A stretch of 46,482 nucleotides of DNA from an uncultured Bacilli bacterium (GCA_944350315.1 CALVON010000024.1:1-46482), one strand, 5' to 3'. Shown: positions 17,386 through 27,007, numbered from the stretch's first letter. Notes: generated from the sequence alone by a model not told the origin. A program made the numbers and translations.

Positions 17386-17526
17386 ATGAATTTTTTCAAA
17401 AATAATAAAGGAGCAATAATTTTTTATGTAATTATATTAATTTCTTCTTTGGTTATTATTAATGATGTTAAGAGGGATAATCTTAGGGAAGAAAAAAAAT
17501 ATATTATGGTTAATTTATCTAATTAA
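17386..17526 (+). CDS. 46-aa single-pass membrane microprotein, probably SOS-induced
   Basis: GAAAGGGTGAT precedes ATG 17386. The 46 residues are a short basic start (MNFFKNNKG), one hydrophobic helix at about 10-25, and a charged tail (NDVKRDNLREEKKY) ending in MVNLSN. The gene is divergent from lexA, has its own promoter and is covered by LexA-like boxes. In Bacillus the gene divergent from lexA is yneA, which encodes an SOS division inhibitor anchored by one N-terminal helix, though YneA is longer and has LysM. In Caulobacter the 29-aa SidA plays the same role. By position and topology this is a candidate division inhibitor; there is no sequence proof. Confidence 0.7.
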   Translation: MNFFKNNKGAIIFYVIILISSLVIINDVKRDNLREEKKYIMVNLSN

Positions 17527-17563
17527 AAATACATATCAAAATTTAATTCCTTGATATGTATTT
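17527..17563. terminator. Bidirectional terminator after the microprotein and yhcC-like genes
   Basis: AAATACATATCAA (17527-17539) pairs with TTGATATGTATTT (17551-17563), a 13-bp stem. The minus-strand side has the better T tail. It overlaps the stop of the minus-strand gene. Confidence 0.75.
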
Positions 17564-18462
17564 CTTTTGACCATTTCTTTATCTATATCATTTAAAAGTT
17601 GACATTTATCACATAACCATTTAGGTTCTATTAATGTCTTTTTATCAGGATCAGAAGTTATTCTGTTAATGATTATTTTGGGATTTAATAATTCTAGTTG
17701 TTTAATAACAATGTCAATGTATTCATCTTTTGTGAGAACATGGAATTTTGTTTTTTCATATAGTCTTGCCATTTCTGTATCTTTTATTATATGTAGCATA
17801 TGAATTTTAATTCCTTGAATGTCTAAATCATTTAAATGTTTAACAGTTGATAACATCATTTCGGTTGTTTCATTAGGAAGACCATTAATAATGTGAACAA
17901 CAACATTTATATGTTTTTTTCTAAGTTTATAGACCATTTCATCAAACTGTTCTAAAGAATGACATCTATTTATTAATTTTGACGTTTTTTCATGAATTGT
18001 TTGGAGACCTAATTCGATGGTTAAAAATGTTTTCTTATTTAGTGTTGCTAGATATTCTAAACATTCGTCACTAATTGCATCACACCTAGTAGCAATGTTA
18101 AGCCCAATTACTCCTGGTATTGCTAATACCTCTTCGTATTTTCTTTTAAGAGTTTCTATATCAGCATAAGTATTTGTTCTTGCTTGAAAATAGCCGATAT
18201 ATTTACAGGGAATATTCTTTTTATTTACAATCTTTTTCATTTCTATAAATTGTTCAGTTAATGATTTATTAGCATCCCCGCCAAATTCTCCACTTCCAGA
18301 TTTGGAGCAATATATACAGCCACCAAAGCCAACTTTTCCATCTAAATTGGGACAACTAAAACCACCATTTAGGCTTATTTTAAATACTTTTATGCCAAAT
18401 TTATTTTTATAAAAATAATTTAATGTATGATATCTTTTATTATCTAATGTATACTTGAACAT
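17536..18462 (-). CDS. YhcC-family radical SAM protein
   Basis: This 308-aa radical SAM enzyme has the cysteine pattern C37-x11-C49-x2-C52 in place of the usual CxxxCxxC, which is typical of the TIGR01212/YhcC family. The substrate of this family is not firmly known. Further conserved parts are YFQARTNTYAD, GLNIATRCDAI and TIELGLQTIHEKTS. A C-terminal CDKC pair may bind metal. The start at 18462 is preferred because GGAGGG lies just upstream; an in-frame ATG 12 nt earlier overlaps that site. It ends in TGA, the only TGA stop I found in the window. Confidence 0.88.
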   Translation of the reverse strand: MFKYTLDNKRYHTLNYFYKNKFGIKVFKISLNGGFSCPNLDGKVGFGGCIYCSKSGSGEFGGDANKSLTEQFIEMKKIVNKKNIPCKYIGYFQARTNTYADIETLKRKYEEVLAIPGVIGLNIATRCDAISDECLEYLATLNKKTFLTIELGLQTIHEKTSKLINRCHSLEQFDEMVYKLRKKHINVVVHIINGLPNETTEMMLSTVKHLNDLDIQGIKIHMLHIIKDTEMARLYEKTKFHVLTKDEYIDIVIKQLELLNPKIIINRITSDPDKKTLIEPKWLCDKCQLLNDIDKEMVKRNTYQGIKF

Positions 18463-18480
18463 AGAACCCTCCATGAATAA

Positions 18481-18509
18481 ATTTTATCATAATAATTATA
18501 AAATAACAA
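18481..18509 (-). promoter_or_regulatory. Promoter of the yhcC-like gene
   Basis: On the minus strand TTGTTA (18509-18504), a 17-bp spacer and TAAAAT (18486-18481). Confidence 0.5.
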
Positions 18510-18521
18510 TAATTGTTATAG

Positions 18522-18550
18522 TTGCTATTACAGGAGATATATGATATAAT
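18522..18550 (+). promoter_or_regulatory. Promoter of mtaB
   Basis: TTGCTA (18522-18527), a 17-bp spacer and a perfect TATAAT (18545-18550), 16 bp before the start; it is divergent from the yhcC-like promoter. Confidence 0.65.
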
Positions 18551-18566
18551 TTGAACAGGTGATGTT

Positions 18567-19841
18567 ATGACGTTTGCTATTCATACTTTTGGTTGCAAGG
18601 TTAATATTTATGAATCAGAATATGTTACTAATTTAATGCAACAAAATAATTATACATTAGTTAATTATAGTGATGAAGCTGATATATATATTATAAATAC
18701 TTGCACAGTTACTAATGAGGCAGATAAAAAAGATAGAAAATTAATACATACAACTAGAAAAAATCATTCTAATGCTATCTTAATAGTAATGGGATGTTAT
18801 TCACAATTAAATCCAAATGATATAGATGCTGATATAGTTATTGGTAATAAATATAAATCAAAGGTCATACAATTGTTAGATGAATTTTTAAATAATAGAA
18901 AAAAAATTGTCAAAATTGAAGATTTATCTAACGCAAATTTTGAAGATATGTATATTAATAGATTTATTAATCACACTAGAGCATTTGTCAAGATTCAGGA
19001 TGGTTGTAATGCTTTTTGTACTTATTGTACAATTCCTTATGCAAGAGGTGGTCTAAGAAGTAAAAATCCTCAAAATGTAATTAATGAGGTAACAAATCTT
19101 GTAAATAATGGATATCAGGAAATTGTTTTGACAGGAATTCATACAGGAAGATATGGAAAGAAATTAAATACTAATTTAGAAAATCTTTTGAAAGAGTTAA
19201 TAAAAATTAAGGGTATTTTTCGTATTAGGTTGTCTAGTATTGAAATAAATGAGATTACTGATGGCATCATTGAATTAATTAAAAAAAATGAAATAATGGC
19301 AAAACACTTACATATTCCATTACAATCTGGGTGTGATAATATTTTAAAGTTAATGGGGAGAAAATATAGTGTTAATTATTTTATAAAGAAAATAAATAAA
19401 ATAAAAAAAGAAATACCAGATATTTCAATTACAACTGATTTAATTGTAGGTTTTCCTGGAGAGAATGATGATTATTTTAATGAAACAATAGATACAATTA
19501 ACAAAATAAAATTTACTAAAATACATACTTTTCCATATTCAAGGAGAAATGGGACGTTAGCAGCCAATATGGCTAATCAAATTGATGGAAATATAAAAAA
19601 ATGTCGTTCAAGAGAAATTATTTCCATGTCAGATAGATTTGAAAAAATATATTATAAAAGTAAAATTGGAAATGTTTACGATGGAATTGTTGAAACAAGA
19701 AGTGATGGGAAAAAGATAGTTGTTACAACTAATTATATTCCTGTTTTAATAGATGAAGATTTAAATTTAATTAATAATACAAAAGTTAATGTAGAAATAA
19801 TCAAAGTTTTAGATGATAAAATATTGGGAAAATTAGGTTAA
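18567..19841 (+). CDS. mtaB: tRNA t6A37 methylthiotransferase MtaB
   Basis: This 424-aa protein of the MiaB/RimO family binds two 4Fe-4S clusters. The N-terminal UPF0004 cysteines are C10, C46 and C77 (TFGCKVN, NTCTVTNEAD, MGCYSQ), and the radical SAM triad is C147, C151 and C154 (GCNAFCTYCTIP). TFGCKVN and the length distinguish MtaB from MiaB and RimO. It converts t6A to ms2t6A in tRNAs reading ANN codons. The C-terminal TRAM-like domain is present in shortened form. AGGTGATGTT precedes the start. Confidence 0.93.
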   Translation: MTFAIHTFGCKVNIYESEYVTNLMQQNNYTLVNYSDEADIYIINTCTVTNEADKKDRKLIHTTRKNHSNAILIVMGCYSQLNPNDIDADIVIGNKYKSKVIQLLDEFLNNRKKIVKIEDLSNANFEDMYINRFINHTRAFVKIQDGCNAFCTYCTIPYARGGLRSKNPQNVINEVTNLVNNGYQEIVLTGIHTGRYGKKLNTNLENLLKELIKIKGIFRIRLSSIEINEITDGIIELIKKNEIMAKHLHIPLQSGCDNILKLMGRKYSVNYFIKKINKIKKEIPDISITTDLIVGFPGENDDYFNETIDTINKIKFTKIHTFPYSRRNGTLAANMANQIDGNIKKCRSREIISMSDRFEKIYYKSKIGNVYDGIVETRSDGKKIVVTTNYIPVLIDEDLNLINNTKVNVEIIKVLDDKILGKLG

Positions 19842-19878
19842 TAGTTTATATATGTATATGTAGGAAGGTGTTTATATA

Positions 19879-21984
19879 ATGTCAAAAGAAGAATTTATTC
19901 AAGAATTTGCTCCAATAGTTCAAAAATATGCTGAAGAATATGGTTATAGTCAAGAGGTATGTGCGGCAATTATTGCTCAGGCGTGCTATGAGTCTGATTA
20001 TGGAAACTCTGATGCGGCACAGGAAGCATACAACTTTTTTGGAATTATGCACGGTGGAAAAACAGTATGGCAAGGGAAAACATATAATTTGGAAGATGGA
20101 CAGTTTTATACAAATGATGAAATATATATTTATCCTGGAAATCAAAAATATGTTAGGGCATATGACAGTCTTGAAGAGGGAGTTAAAGGATATTTTGATT
20201 TATTAGATCAAAAAAATAGCTCTGGAGAATATTTGTATGGCGATTTGCGTACAATATCTGATCCTGAAGAATATGCGAAGCAGATAGCTGCACATGGTTA
20301 TTCTGGTAATAGTAAAGAAGGATATGCTAGTAATGTTATTGGAATTATGAGCGATTGTGATATTGTTTCTTACGTTGAGCAAAATCCTCTTAATGAAAGT
20401 AAAATGAGTGAAGAAAAAGACGCATCAGATAAATCAAGTGATTTAATTAGTGTAGATTATGATTTTGTAAAGGCCTATATGGATAAATTTATGGAAGATG
20501 TAGAAAGTTTTGGGCTTCTAACACAAGATATTATTAATATTTCTACTAATGGTTCAGCTACATTATCAACATCTATTAATTCTTTTAATAATTATTCTGC
20601 AAATAGTATAGAATTTTTAAATTCAATAGGGATATTGCAAAACAATATTTTAACAATAGCAGAATCTTATGCTAATTTGGATAGTGAAATGGCTAGTACA
20701 TTGAGTTTAACGGCAATTACAAATATAAAAGCATTAGATTTTAGTGATTTAAATAATTTTTATGATACACCTGTGGCAATTGATTTAATAGCTACAAGTG
20801 GAGATATATTGATAAGCAAAGACATATTGAATAGTTTTTTCTCAGAAAGTAATCCCATAATTAGTTCTCTTTTGACAGATATTTCAGATACTAAAAAACT
20901 TAAGGCAACATTAGATTCATTTATAGAAGAGTCTTGTTCTAATTTACAAGGAGAAGAATGGGATATAATTAGAAACAAATGTAATGAGTTTAGTGATCTA
21001 TGTAATAAAAAAGTAAATTATGCTCAATCTTTAATAAATGGAATAACTGATGCTTGTAAAAAATTATTAAATTACTTGGAAGATTACGATGAACTAGATA
21101 CTTCAAGAATACCAGAATTTGAAGAAGAAAAACAGGCTACTATCGATTTAATCAATCAATTAAATAATGAAATTGAATCTTTAAGAGCTGAAGAGGGGAC
21201 TTTTCCTATAACCGATGCTAGTGGTAATATAGTAGGGTATTATACTATTGATAATAGTGCAGCAATTGCAGCTTGTGAATCACAAATTGAAGTATGTGAG
21301 CAAATTAAAGTAGAGTTAGAAAGAATATTGACAAAATTAGGTCAATTGCCATCTGAAGATAGTATAGCATCAAATATCGTTGCTAGTGCTGAAGGAGATA
21401 ACAAAACAGAAAATATTCAAGTGTCTTCTGTCGTAAATTCTGCTGCAAATAATCTTTCCTTGAGTGATGAGAATGTTAATGTGAAAGGAATTAGTGAAGT
21501 ATCAAACGATATTAATCAAAGCTTTGCTGAAACGTCAGCAACTGCAAGTGTTTCTACTAACAATGCTAATAATGAAGGTGACAATACGCATTTGGGAGAT
21601 GGAAGTAGAGCAGAAACTATTACTCAATTAGCAAATACAACTGGAAATTCATCAACTAATAACAATCAAAATATAACTACTAATTATGATACTGTTAATG
21701 CCGAAGTTCCTAATAATGATAATGTTTCTGCTAATCAGAATTCTTATAATGATGAAAATATTCATGATAATAATATTGATGGTAATAATATGAGTGATTT
21801 ATCTTTAAATGATAATTTGGAGGAAGTAGAAGAAAACTTTTATATAGTACAACCAGGAGATACTTTATATGCGATTGCTAAAAGATATAATACAACTGTT
21901 GAAAAATTATATGCAGATAATAAAGACATAATTGGAAATAATCCTAATTTGATATTTCCTAATCAAAAATTAGTGATAAAATAA
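19879..21984 (+). CDS. Glucosaminidase-LysM cell-wall hydrolase without a signal peptide
   Basis: The N-terminal 170 residues are a GH73-like N-acetylglucosaminidase domain, with likely catalytic E38 in AQACYESDYGNS and the NFFGIM motif. Residues about 190-500 are long helices that include segments resembling WXG/LXG-type secretion substrates (inference). Residues about 500-650 are a low-complexity Asn/Ser linker, and 654-701 form one LysM domain (VQPGDTLYAIAKRYN). The protein begins MSKEEFIQEFAP with no signal peptide, yet its domains act on peptidoglycan outside the cell. GGAAGGTG precedes the ATG and no upstream start adds a leader. It may leave by a non-Sec route or by lysis. The LysM domain should anchor it to the wall. 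Confidence 0.85.
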   Translation: MSKEEFIQEFAPIVQKYAEEYGYSQEVCAAIIAQACYESDYGNSDAAQEAYNFFGIMHGGKTVWQGKTYNLEDGQFYTNDEIYIYPGNQKYVRAYDSLEEGVKGYFDLLDQKNSSGEYLYGDLRTISDPEEYAKQIAAHGYSGNSKEGYASNVIGIMSDCDIVSYVEQNPLNESKMSEEKDASDKSSDLISVDYDFVKAYMDKFMEDVESFGLLTQDIINISTNGSATLSTSINSFNNYSANSIEFLNSIGILQNNILTIAESYANLDSEMASTLSLTAITNIKALDFSDLNNFYDTPVAIDLIATSGDILISKDILNSFFSESNPIISSLLTDISDTKKLKATLDSFIEESCSNLQGEEWDIIRNKCNEFSDLCNKKVNYAQSLINGITDACKKLLNYLEDYDELDTSRIPEFEEEKQATIDLINQLNNEIESLRAEEGTFPITDASGNIVGYYTIDNSAAIAACESQIEVCEQIKVELERILTKLGQLPSEDSIASNIVASAEGDNKTENIQVSSVVNSAANNLSLSDENVNVKGISEVSNDINQSFAETSATASVSTNNANNEGDNTHLGDGSRAETITQLANTTGNSSTNNNQNITTNYDTVNAEVPNNDNVSANQNSYNDENIHDNNIDGNNMSDLSLNDNLEEVEENFYIVQPGDTLYAIAKRYNTTVEKLYADNKDIIGNNPNLIFPNQKLVIK

Positions 21985-22049
21985 ATTATAAAATGCTAGT
22001 ATTTTAAAATATTTTATGATATTATATATGGTGAAAGGGGATTTTTTAT

Positions 22050-22592
22050 ATGGAAACGATTTTATTAAATACAGAAGAAAAAATGCAAAGTACAATTTCT
22101 TCTTTAGAAATGAAATTTACAAACGTAAGGGCTGGAAGAGCTAATCCTAGTATGTTGGATGGTATAACAGTAGATTATTATGGAGTACAGACTCCACTAA
22201 AACAACTTGCTAATATTTCTATTCCAGAAGCAAGACAACTAATGATTAAACCATTTGATAGATCAATACTTAATACAATAGAAAAAGCCATTTTTGAAGC
22301 AAATATAGGAATAACACCAAATAATAATGGAGAATGTATATTTTTAGTAATACCACCACTTACGGAAGAAAGAAGAAAAGAGTTGGTTAAGCAAGTTAAA
22401 AATTTGGCAGAAGAGGCTAAAATAGCTTTAAGAAATATTAGACAAGATGCAAACACATCAATTAAGAATTTAAAATTACCCGAAGATGTTGAAAAAGAAG
22501 GTAATGAAGATGTTCAAGAATTAATAAACAAATATAATAAAATTATTGATGAAAAATTAAAAGAAAAAGAACAGGATTTAATGACAATATAA
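22050..22592 (+). CDS. frr: Ribosome recycling factor
   Basis: At 180 aa this is close to the family norm of 185. Conserved RRF segments are FTNVRAGRANPSMLDGITVDYYG, the PFDRSILNTIEKAI region and the C-terminal helix with RNIRQDANTSIKNLK. It splits post-termination ribosomes together with EF-G, whose gene is also in this window. AAAGGGG precedes the start. The usual upstream neighbours tsf and pyrH are absent. Confidence 0.96.
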   Translation: METILLNTEEKMQSTISSLEMKFTNVRAGRANPSMLDGITVDYYGVQTPLKQLANISIPEARQLMIKPFDRSILNTIEKAIFEANIGITPNNNGECIFLVIPPLTEERRKELVKQVKNLAEEAKIALRNIRQDANTSIKNLKLPEDVEKEGNEDVQELINKYNKIIDEKLKEKEQDLMTI

Positions 22593-22613
22593 TATTTTTC
22601 GGGGGTAGTAGTA

Positions 22614-23348
22614 ATGAAAAAAGTATTTGTACCAAGTATGAGCGAATTATATAGAATGCAAGAATTGAAAGCTAATGTCTATTCTTATTTATTAATTAAA
22701 GTGATTGAGTTGTTAATAGTAGATGGTGTTAATTATTATAAAAAGGGAATTTTGAATCCTGATATTATACCTAAAGATATACTTGAGGATAGTGATATAG
22801 TTTTACCAATTTGTAGACTATATCCAGAAATAGTTACAAAATTGCCAATAGCCTATAATGATGTTAATCTGTGCTTAAATTTGATGAATGAAAGGGATGA
22901 AAGTACCATTAGTGAGTTGGATAATTTGTCATACTTTGTAAATGGTACAGGAGTATTAACAAATCAAATAGTTATTGAAAGAGCAATTGAAATATTAGCT
23001 AATAAATTAGAAAATAATCCAAGATATCGCTTTCAGTATCGTAGCCCTAATCCTATACTAGACAGTATTTTTGGTGGAACAATTACTGATATGTTGTTTC
23101 TTCCAGAAAAAGAAAAAAGCAACTTAACGATGATAGAACCATATTATGCATTATTGTTTGAAAATTATCGTAGTGAAGATGAAGAAAAGGCATGCTTACA
23201 AAATGGAATGCAATTATATCAACGAAGATATGGAATATCTGCAAATTGTGGAGTAGAGTATCAAGGTGTAGATATTTTAACTAATCCAGATAAAAAGGTA
23301 AAAAAATTAATTAGAACAATACATTTGATGAAAGACAATTTATATTAA
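22614..23348 (+). CDS. Hypothetical cytoplasmic protein
   Basis: The 244-aa protein starts 21 bp after frr with GGGGGTAG upstream and is probably in the same transcript. It is mostly helical, without a signal peptide or membrane helix. Recognisable features are limited to a conserved-looking YRFQYRSPNPILDSIFGG and a C-terminal region YQRRYGISANCGVEYQG. I do not recognise the family. Confidence 0.65.
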   Translation: MKKVFVPSMSELYRMQELKANVYSYLLIKVIELLIVDGVNYYKKGILNPDIIPKDILEDSDIVLPICRLYPEIVTKLPIAYNDVNLCLNLMNERDESTISELDNLSYFVNGTGVLTNQIVIERAIEILANKLENNPRYRFQYRSPNPILDSIFGGTITDMLFLPEKEKSNLTMIEPYYALLFENYRSEDEEKACLQNGMQLYQRRYGISANCGVEYQGVDILTNPDKKVKKLIRTIHLMKDNLY

Positions 23349-23355
23349 AAATAAA

Positions 23356-23560
23356 GTTATGACATGGAAGTAGTAATCTTATAAAAAATATTTAAAGAGA
23401 GTTAGTGCTGGTGAAATGCTAATAATATTTGAAAGATGAATTCACCCATCGAGCTTTATCGCTAGATAGCGTTATTAATTTAAGAGTATAACATAAAAGT
23501 TATGAATAAAGGTGGTACCGCGAGTTTCTCGTCCTTTAATTTGTAGCTTTTTTATTTTTA
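23356..23560 (+). promoter_or_regulatory. T-box riboswitch leader of pheST (phenylalanine)
   Basis: The leader shows AGAGAGTTAGTG (23397-23408), a GGTG box (23410-23413), and specifier codon TTC (Phe) at 23441-23443 in a GAA-TTC-A context. The T-box core AAAGGTGGTACCGCG is at 23508-23522, followed by a CGAG-TTT-CTCG hairpin and a T run. The Phe specifier matches the downstream genes. Outer boundaries are approximate. Confidence 0.93.
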
Positions 23561-23575
23561 ATAAGGAGGAAAAAT

Positions 23576-24625
23576 ATGAATAAGCAAGAAATTAAAAGTA
23601 TAAAAGATGAAATAGAAAAAATATTTAATCAGGAATTAAGTATGTCTAAATTAAATGATTTAAAAGTAGAGTATTTAGGTAAAAATGGTAAGATTACAGA
23701 ATTATCTAAGATGATGAAAGATGTATCTGCTGAAGATAAAAAAGAATATGGTTTATTATTAAACGAATTACGTAATGAATTTAATACTTTATTTGAAGAG
23801 TACAAAAATAAATTAGAAGAATCATTATTAAGTGAAAAATTACAGCAAGAAAAGATTGATATTAGTTTACCTGGAATACAGGTTCCTGTTGGTGCACCTA
23901 ATATTTTAGAACATGTAATTGAAGAAATAGAAGAGTTGTTTATGTCTATGGGTTATGATGTAGTAGATGGTCCTGAAATAGAAGAAGATAAATATAATTT
24001 TGAATTACTTAATATTCCAAAAGGACATCCAGCAAGAGATGCTCAAGATACTTTTTACATTGAAGATGAAAATATATTACTTAGAAGTCAAACTTCTCCT
24101 GTTCAAGTTAGAACTATGTTAAAGGGTAAAGGAGAAGTTCCAATAAGAATGATTTGTCCAGGAAAAACATATCGTAGAGATGATGATGATGCTACGCATT
24201 CACATCAATTTATGCAAATAGAGGGATTACTAGTTGATAAAAATATTAGTTTATGTGATTTAAAAGGGACTTTTGATACTGTTGCAAAAAAATTGTTTGG
24301 ACCAGATTGTGAAACTAGGTTTCGTCCAAGTTATTACCAATTTACTGAACCATCTGTAGAAACTGATATAAGTTGTTTTAACTGTCATGGTAAAGGATGT
24401 AGTATTTGTAAAAATACTGGTTGGATTACAGTATCAGGAGCTGGAATGGTGCATCCAAATGTTTTAAGAAATTGTGGTTATGATCCTAAAGTATGGAGTG
24501 GCTTTGCTTTTGGTTTTGGTGCTGAAAGATTAGCAATGCTAAAATATGGAATAAATGACATTAGGACTTTCTATATGACAGATTTACGTGAGGCAAAAGT
24601 ATTTGATAGAAAGGAAAGTGAATAA
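23576..24625 (+). CDS. pheS: Phenylalanyl-tRNA synthetase alpha subunit
   Basis: The 349-aa catalytic subunit has an N-terminal coiled coil (about 1-85) for tRNA binding and class II motif 2 (YRRDDDDATHSHQFMQIEG). Motif 3 is FGFGAERLAMLKYGINDIR. A Cys-rich insert CFNCHGKGCSIC is a likely zinc knuckle seen in some low-GC PheS. TAAGGAGGA precedes the start. It is cotranscribed with pheT under the Phe T-box. Confidence 0.97.
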   Translation: MNKQEIKSIKDEIEKIFNQELSMSKLNDLKVEYLGKNGKITELSKMMKDVSAEDKKEYGLLLNELRNEFNTLFEEYKNKLEESLLSEKLQQEKIDISLPGIQVPVGAPNILEHVIEEIEELFMSMGYDVVDGPEIEEDKYNFELLNIPKGHPARDAQDTFYIEDENILLRSQTSPVQVRTMLKGKGEVPIRMICPGKTYRRDDDDATHSHQFMQIEGLLVDKNISLCDLKGTFDTVAKKLFGPDCETRFRPSYYQFTEPSVETDISCFNCHGKGCSICKNTGWITVSGAGMVHPNVLRNCGYDPKVWSGFAFGFGAERLAMLKYGINDIRTFYMTDLREAKVFDRKESE

Positions 24626-24626
24626 A

Positions 24627-26996
24627 ATGATTAGTCTAAATTGGGTAAAAGATTATGTTGATATTGAAAATGAAGATTTAAATGAACTAGCTCAAAAAAT
24701 AACTAAAGCAGGAGTTAATGTTGAAAAAGTTATCACCAATCATATTGATAACTTAGTAGTTGGAGAAATTGTTTCGTGTGAAAATCATCCCGATAGTGAT
24801 CATTTGCATGTGTGTAAAGTGAATATAGGAAAAGAAATAGTTCAGATTATATGTGGAGCAAAAAATGTTAGAAAAGGAATTAAAGTAATTGTTTCTTTAC
24901 CTGGTGCTATTTTACCTGGAAACGTTCAAATTAAAAAAAGTGTGATTCGTGGTGTAGAGTCTAATGGAATGATTTGTGCTTTGTTTGAATTAGGTATCGA
25001 GGATAAAACTGAAGAAAATTATAATAAGGGAATTCATGAACTAGATGAAACAGCTAAAGTAGGTGATGATCCACTTAAATATTTAGGATTAGATGATACT
25101 GTTTATGAGTTGGATGTTCATAAGCATCGCAATAATGATTGTTACTATCATATAGGATTTGCCTATGAAGTAGCAACGATTTTGAATAAAAAAGTAACAT
25201 TGCCAAAAAGAGATTATCATGAGATTGATGATAATATAAATAATTATTTTACTTTGAAAGTTGATACAGATAAGTGTCCATATTATTTAGCTAAAATGGT
25301 TACTAATATAAAAATTAAAGAGTCTCCTGAATTTATGAAGAGAAGATTAATATCTGCTGGTATGAGGCCTATTAATAATGTTGTTGATATATCTAATTAT
25401 GTTATGTTAGAATATGGACAACCAATGCACTTTTTTGATAAAGATAAACTTGGTGATAAAGTAGTTGTAAGAAACGCATTTTCAGATGAAAAAATAATTA
25501 CTCTAGATGGTAAAGAAAGAGTTTTAAATTGTGATGATATTGTTATTACCAATGGTAATATGTCGGTAGGTATTGCAGGTGTTATGGGGGGGCTTAACAC
25601 AGATGTTGACGAAAATACTAAAACAATATTAATAGAGTCTGCTATTTTTGATGCTATAAGTATTAGGAATACATCAAATAGATTAAACTTAAAAAGTGAA
25701 GCTTCAATTAGATACGGTAAGGGCTTAAACTATGAATATACTAAAGATGCAATGGATAGAGCTTGTCATTTGCTAGAAAAGTATGCTGATGCCACTGTAT
25801 TATCTGGTATAGCGTTATATGACAATGTAGATAAAGCGCCAAAAGTATGTGAATTTACCGAGAATGAGATAAATAGTTTATTAGGAATAACTATTTCTGA
25901 AGAAGATATGTTAAAGGAATTAGATCGATTAGATTTTAAGTATGAGGTAAAAGATCATAAAATAAAATGTATTATTCCTAATAGGCGTCTTGATATAGAT
26001 CCTAATTATAATGATATAGCAGAAGAGATTGGAAGATTATACGGTTACCATAACTTAATTTCTACTTTACCAAAAATTTCATTAAGAAAAGGTGAATATA
26101 TTGGTGATGTTAAGTATCGTAAGCAAGTATCAAAAAGATTAAGAGTATTAGGATTGAATGAGACAAAAACTTATACTTTAGTATCAAAAGAAATGTCTAA
26201 ATTATTTAATTATGAAAATAAAAAACATATCATTTTACCTAATCCAATGAGTATAGATAAAGAAGTCGTTAGAACTACTTTGATACCATCATTACTAAAT
26301 GTTTATGATTATAATAAGGCAAGGAAGGTTAGTAATGTCAATATTTATGAAATTGCTAAAACATATGATTCTAAATATCAAGAAGATTCTAAAATTGCCA
26401 TTTTAATGAAAGGGGATTATTTATCTTCAACATGGCAAAATAAAAAAATAAAAGTAGATTTTTATTTAGTAAAAGGGATAATTGAAAATTTACTAGAGTA
26501 TATGGGTTTTAAAAATCGCTATAATTTTGTTGCTGATAAAATTGAAGGACTACATCCAGGAATTGCTGCAAAAATTTTATTAGATAAAGAGGAAATTGGA
26601 ATTGTTGGAAGAGTACATCCAAATATTAAAAAAGATGAAATATATGTAGCTGAATTATCATTGAATAGGTTAATGAAATCAATTAAACCAATTAAATATA
26701 AAGAAGCTAGTAAATATCCTAAAGTTGTTAAAGATTTATCATTTATTGTTGATAAAGATGTAACTTGTAAGTCTCTTATAGAGCAGATAAAAAAATCTGG
26801 TGGAAGACTATTAACAGATGTAGAAGTCTTTGATGTATATGTTGACCCAAATGATTTAAATGTTAAATCGATAGCGTTTTCTTTAACCTTTACTGATTTT
26901 TCAAGAACTTTAACTGATGAAGAAGTAATGAAGGTTTTTAATAAAATAATAGAGGAAGTATCTTTAAAATGTAATGCTAAATTGAAAAGCATTTAA
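24627..26996 (+). CDS. pheT: Phenylalanyl-tRNA synthetase beta subunit
   Basis: This 789-aa protein is of normal size. Domains in order: an N-terminal fragment, an EMAP-like tRNA-binding OB fold (about 40-155), the B3/B4 editing domain, the B5 domain, the catalytic-like core and a C-terminal anticodon-binding FDX-ACB domain (YPKVVKDLSFIVDKDV to the end). ATG 24627 follows AAAGGAAAG by 7 nt and lies one base after the pheS stop; a longer in-frame start inside pheS is rejected. Confidence 0.96.
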   Translation: MISLNWVKDYVDIENEDLNELAQKITKAGVNVEKVITNHIDNLVVGEIVSCENHPDSDHLHVCKVNIGKEIVQIICGAKNVRKGIKVIVSLPGAILPGNVQIKKSVIRGVESNGMICALFELGIEDKTEENYNKGIHELDETAKVGDDPLKYLGLDDTVYELDVHKHRNNDCYYHIGFAYEVATILNKKVTLPKRDYHEIDDNINNYFTLKVDTDKCPYYLAKMVTNIKIKESPEFMKRRLISAGMRPINNVVDISNYVMLEYGQPMHFFDKDKLGDKVVVRNAFSDEKIITLDGKERVLNCDDIVITNGNMSVGIAGVMGGLNTDVDENTKTILIESAIFDAISIRNTSNRLNLKSEASIRYGKGLNYEYTKDAMDRACHLLEKYADATVLSGIALYDNVDKAPKVCEFTENEINSLLGITISEEDMLKELDRLDFKYEVKDHKIKCIIPNRRLDIDPNYNDIAEEIGRLYGYHNLISTLPKISLRKGEYIGDVKYRKQVSKRLRVLGLNETKTYTLVSKEMSKLFNYENKKHIILPNPMSIDKEVVRTTLIPSLLNVYDYNKARKVSNVNIYEIAKTYDSKYQEDSKIAILMKGDYLSSTWQNKKIKVDFYLVKGIIENLLEYMGFKNRYNFVADKIEGLHPGIAAKILLDKEEIGIVGRVHPNIKKDEIYVAELSLNRLMKSIKPIKYKEASKYPKVVKDLSFIVDKDVTCKSLIEQIKKSGGRLLTDVEVFDVYVDPNDLNVKSIAFSLTFTDFSRTLTDEEVMKVFNKIIEEVSLKCNAKLKSI

Positions 26997-27007
26997 ATTA
27001 TATAAAT

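Noticed and set aside
17536-17538. Possible loss of TGA as a stop codon (reassignment or RF2 loss)
   Set aside because: Almost all genes end in TAA or TAG, but the yhcC-like gene ends in TGA and Trp is always TGG, so the standard code holds; rarity of TGA fits the AT-rich composition.
19928-20206. 92-codon frame inside the glucosaminidase gene
   Set aside because: It overlaps the enzyme domain in another frame, has no ribosome-binding site and no sensible protein features.
26519-26992. 157-codon minus-strand frame inside pheT
   Set aside because: It is antisense to the conserved PheT C-terminal domain, with no promoter or ribosome-binding site.
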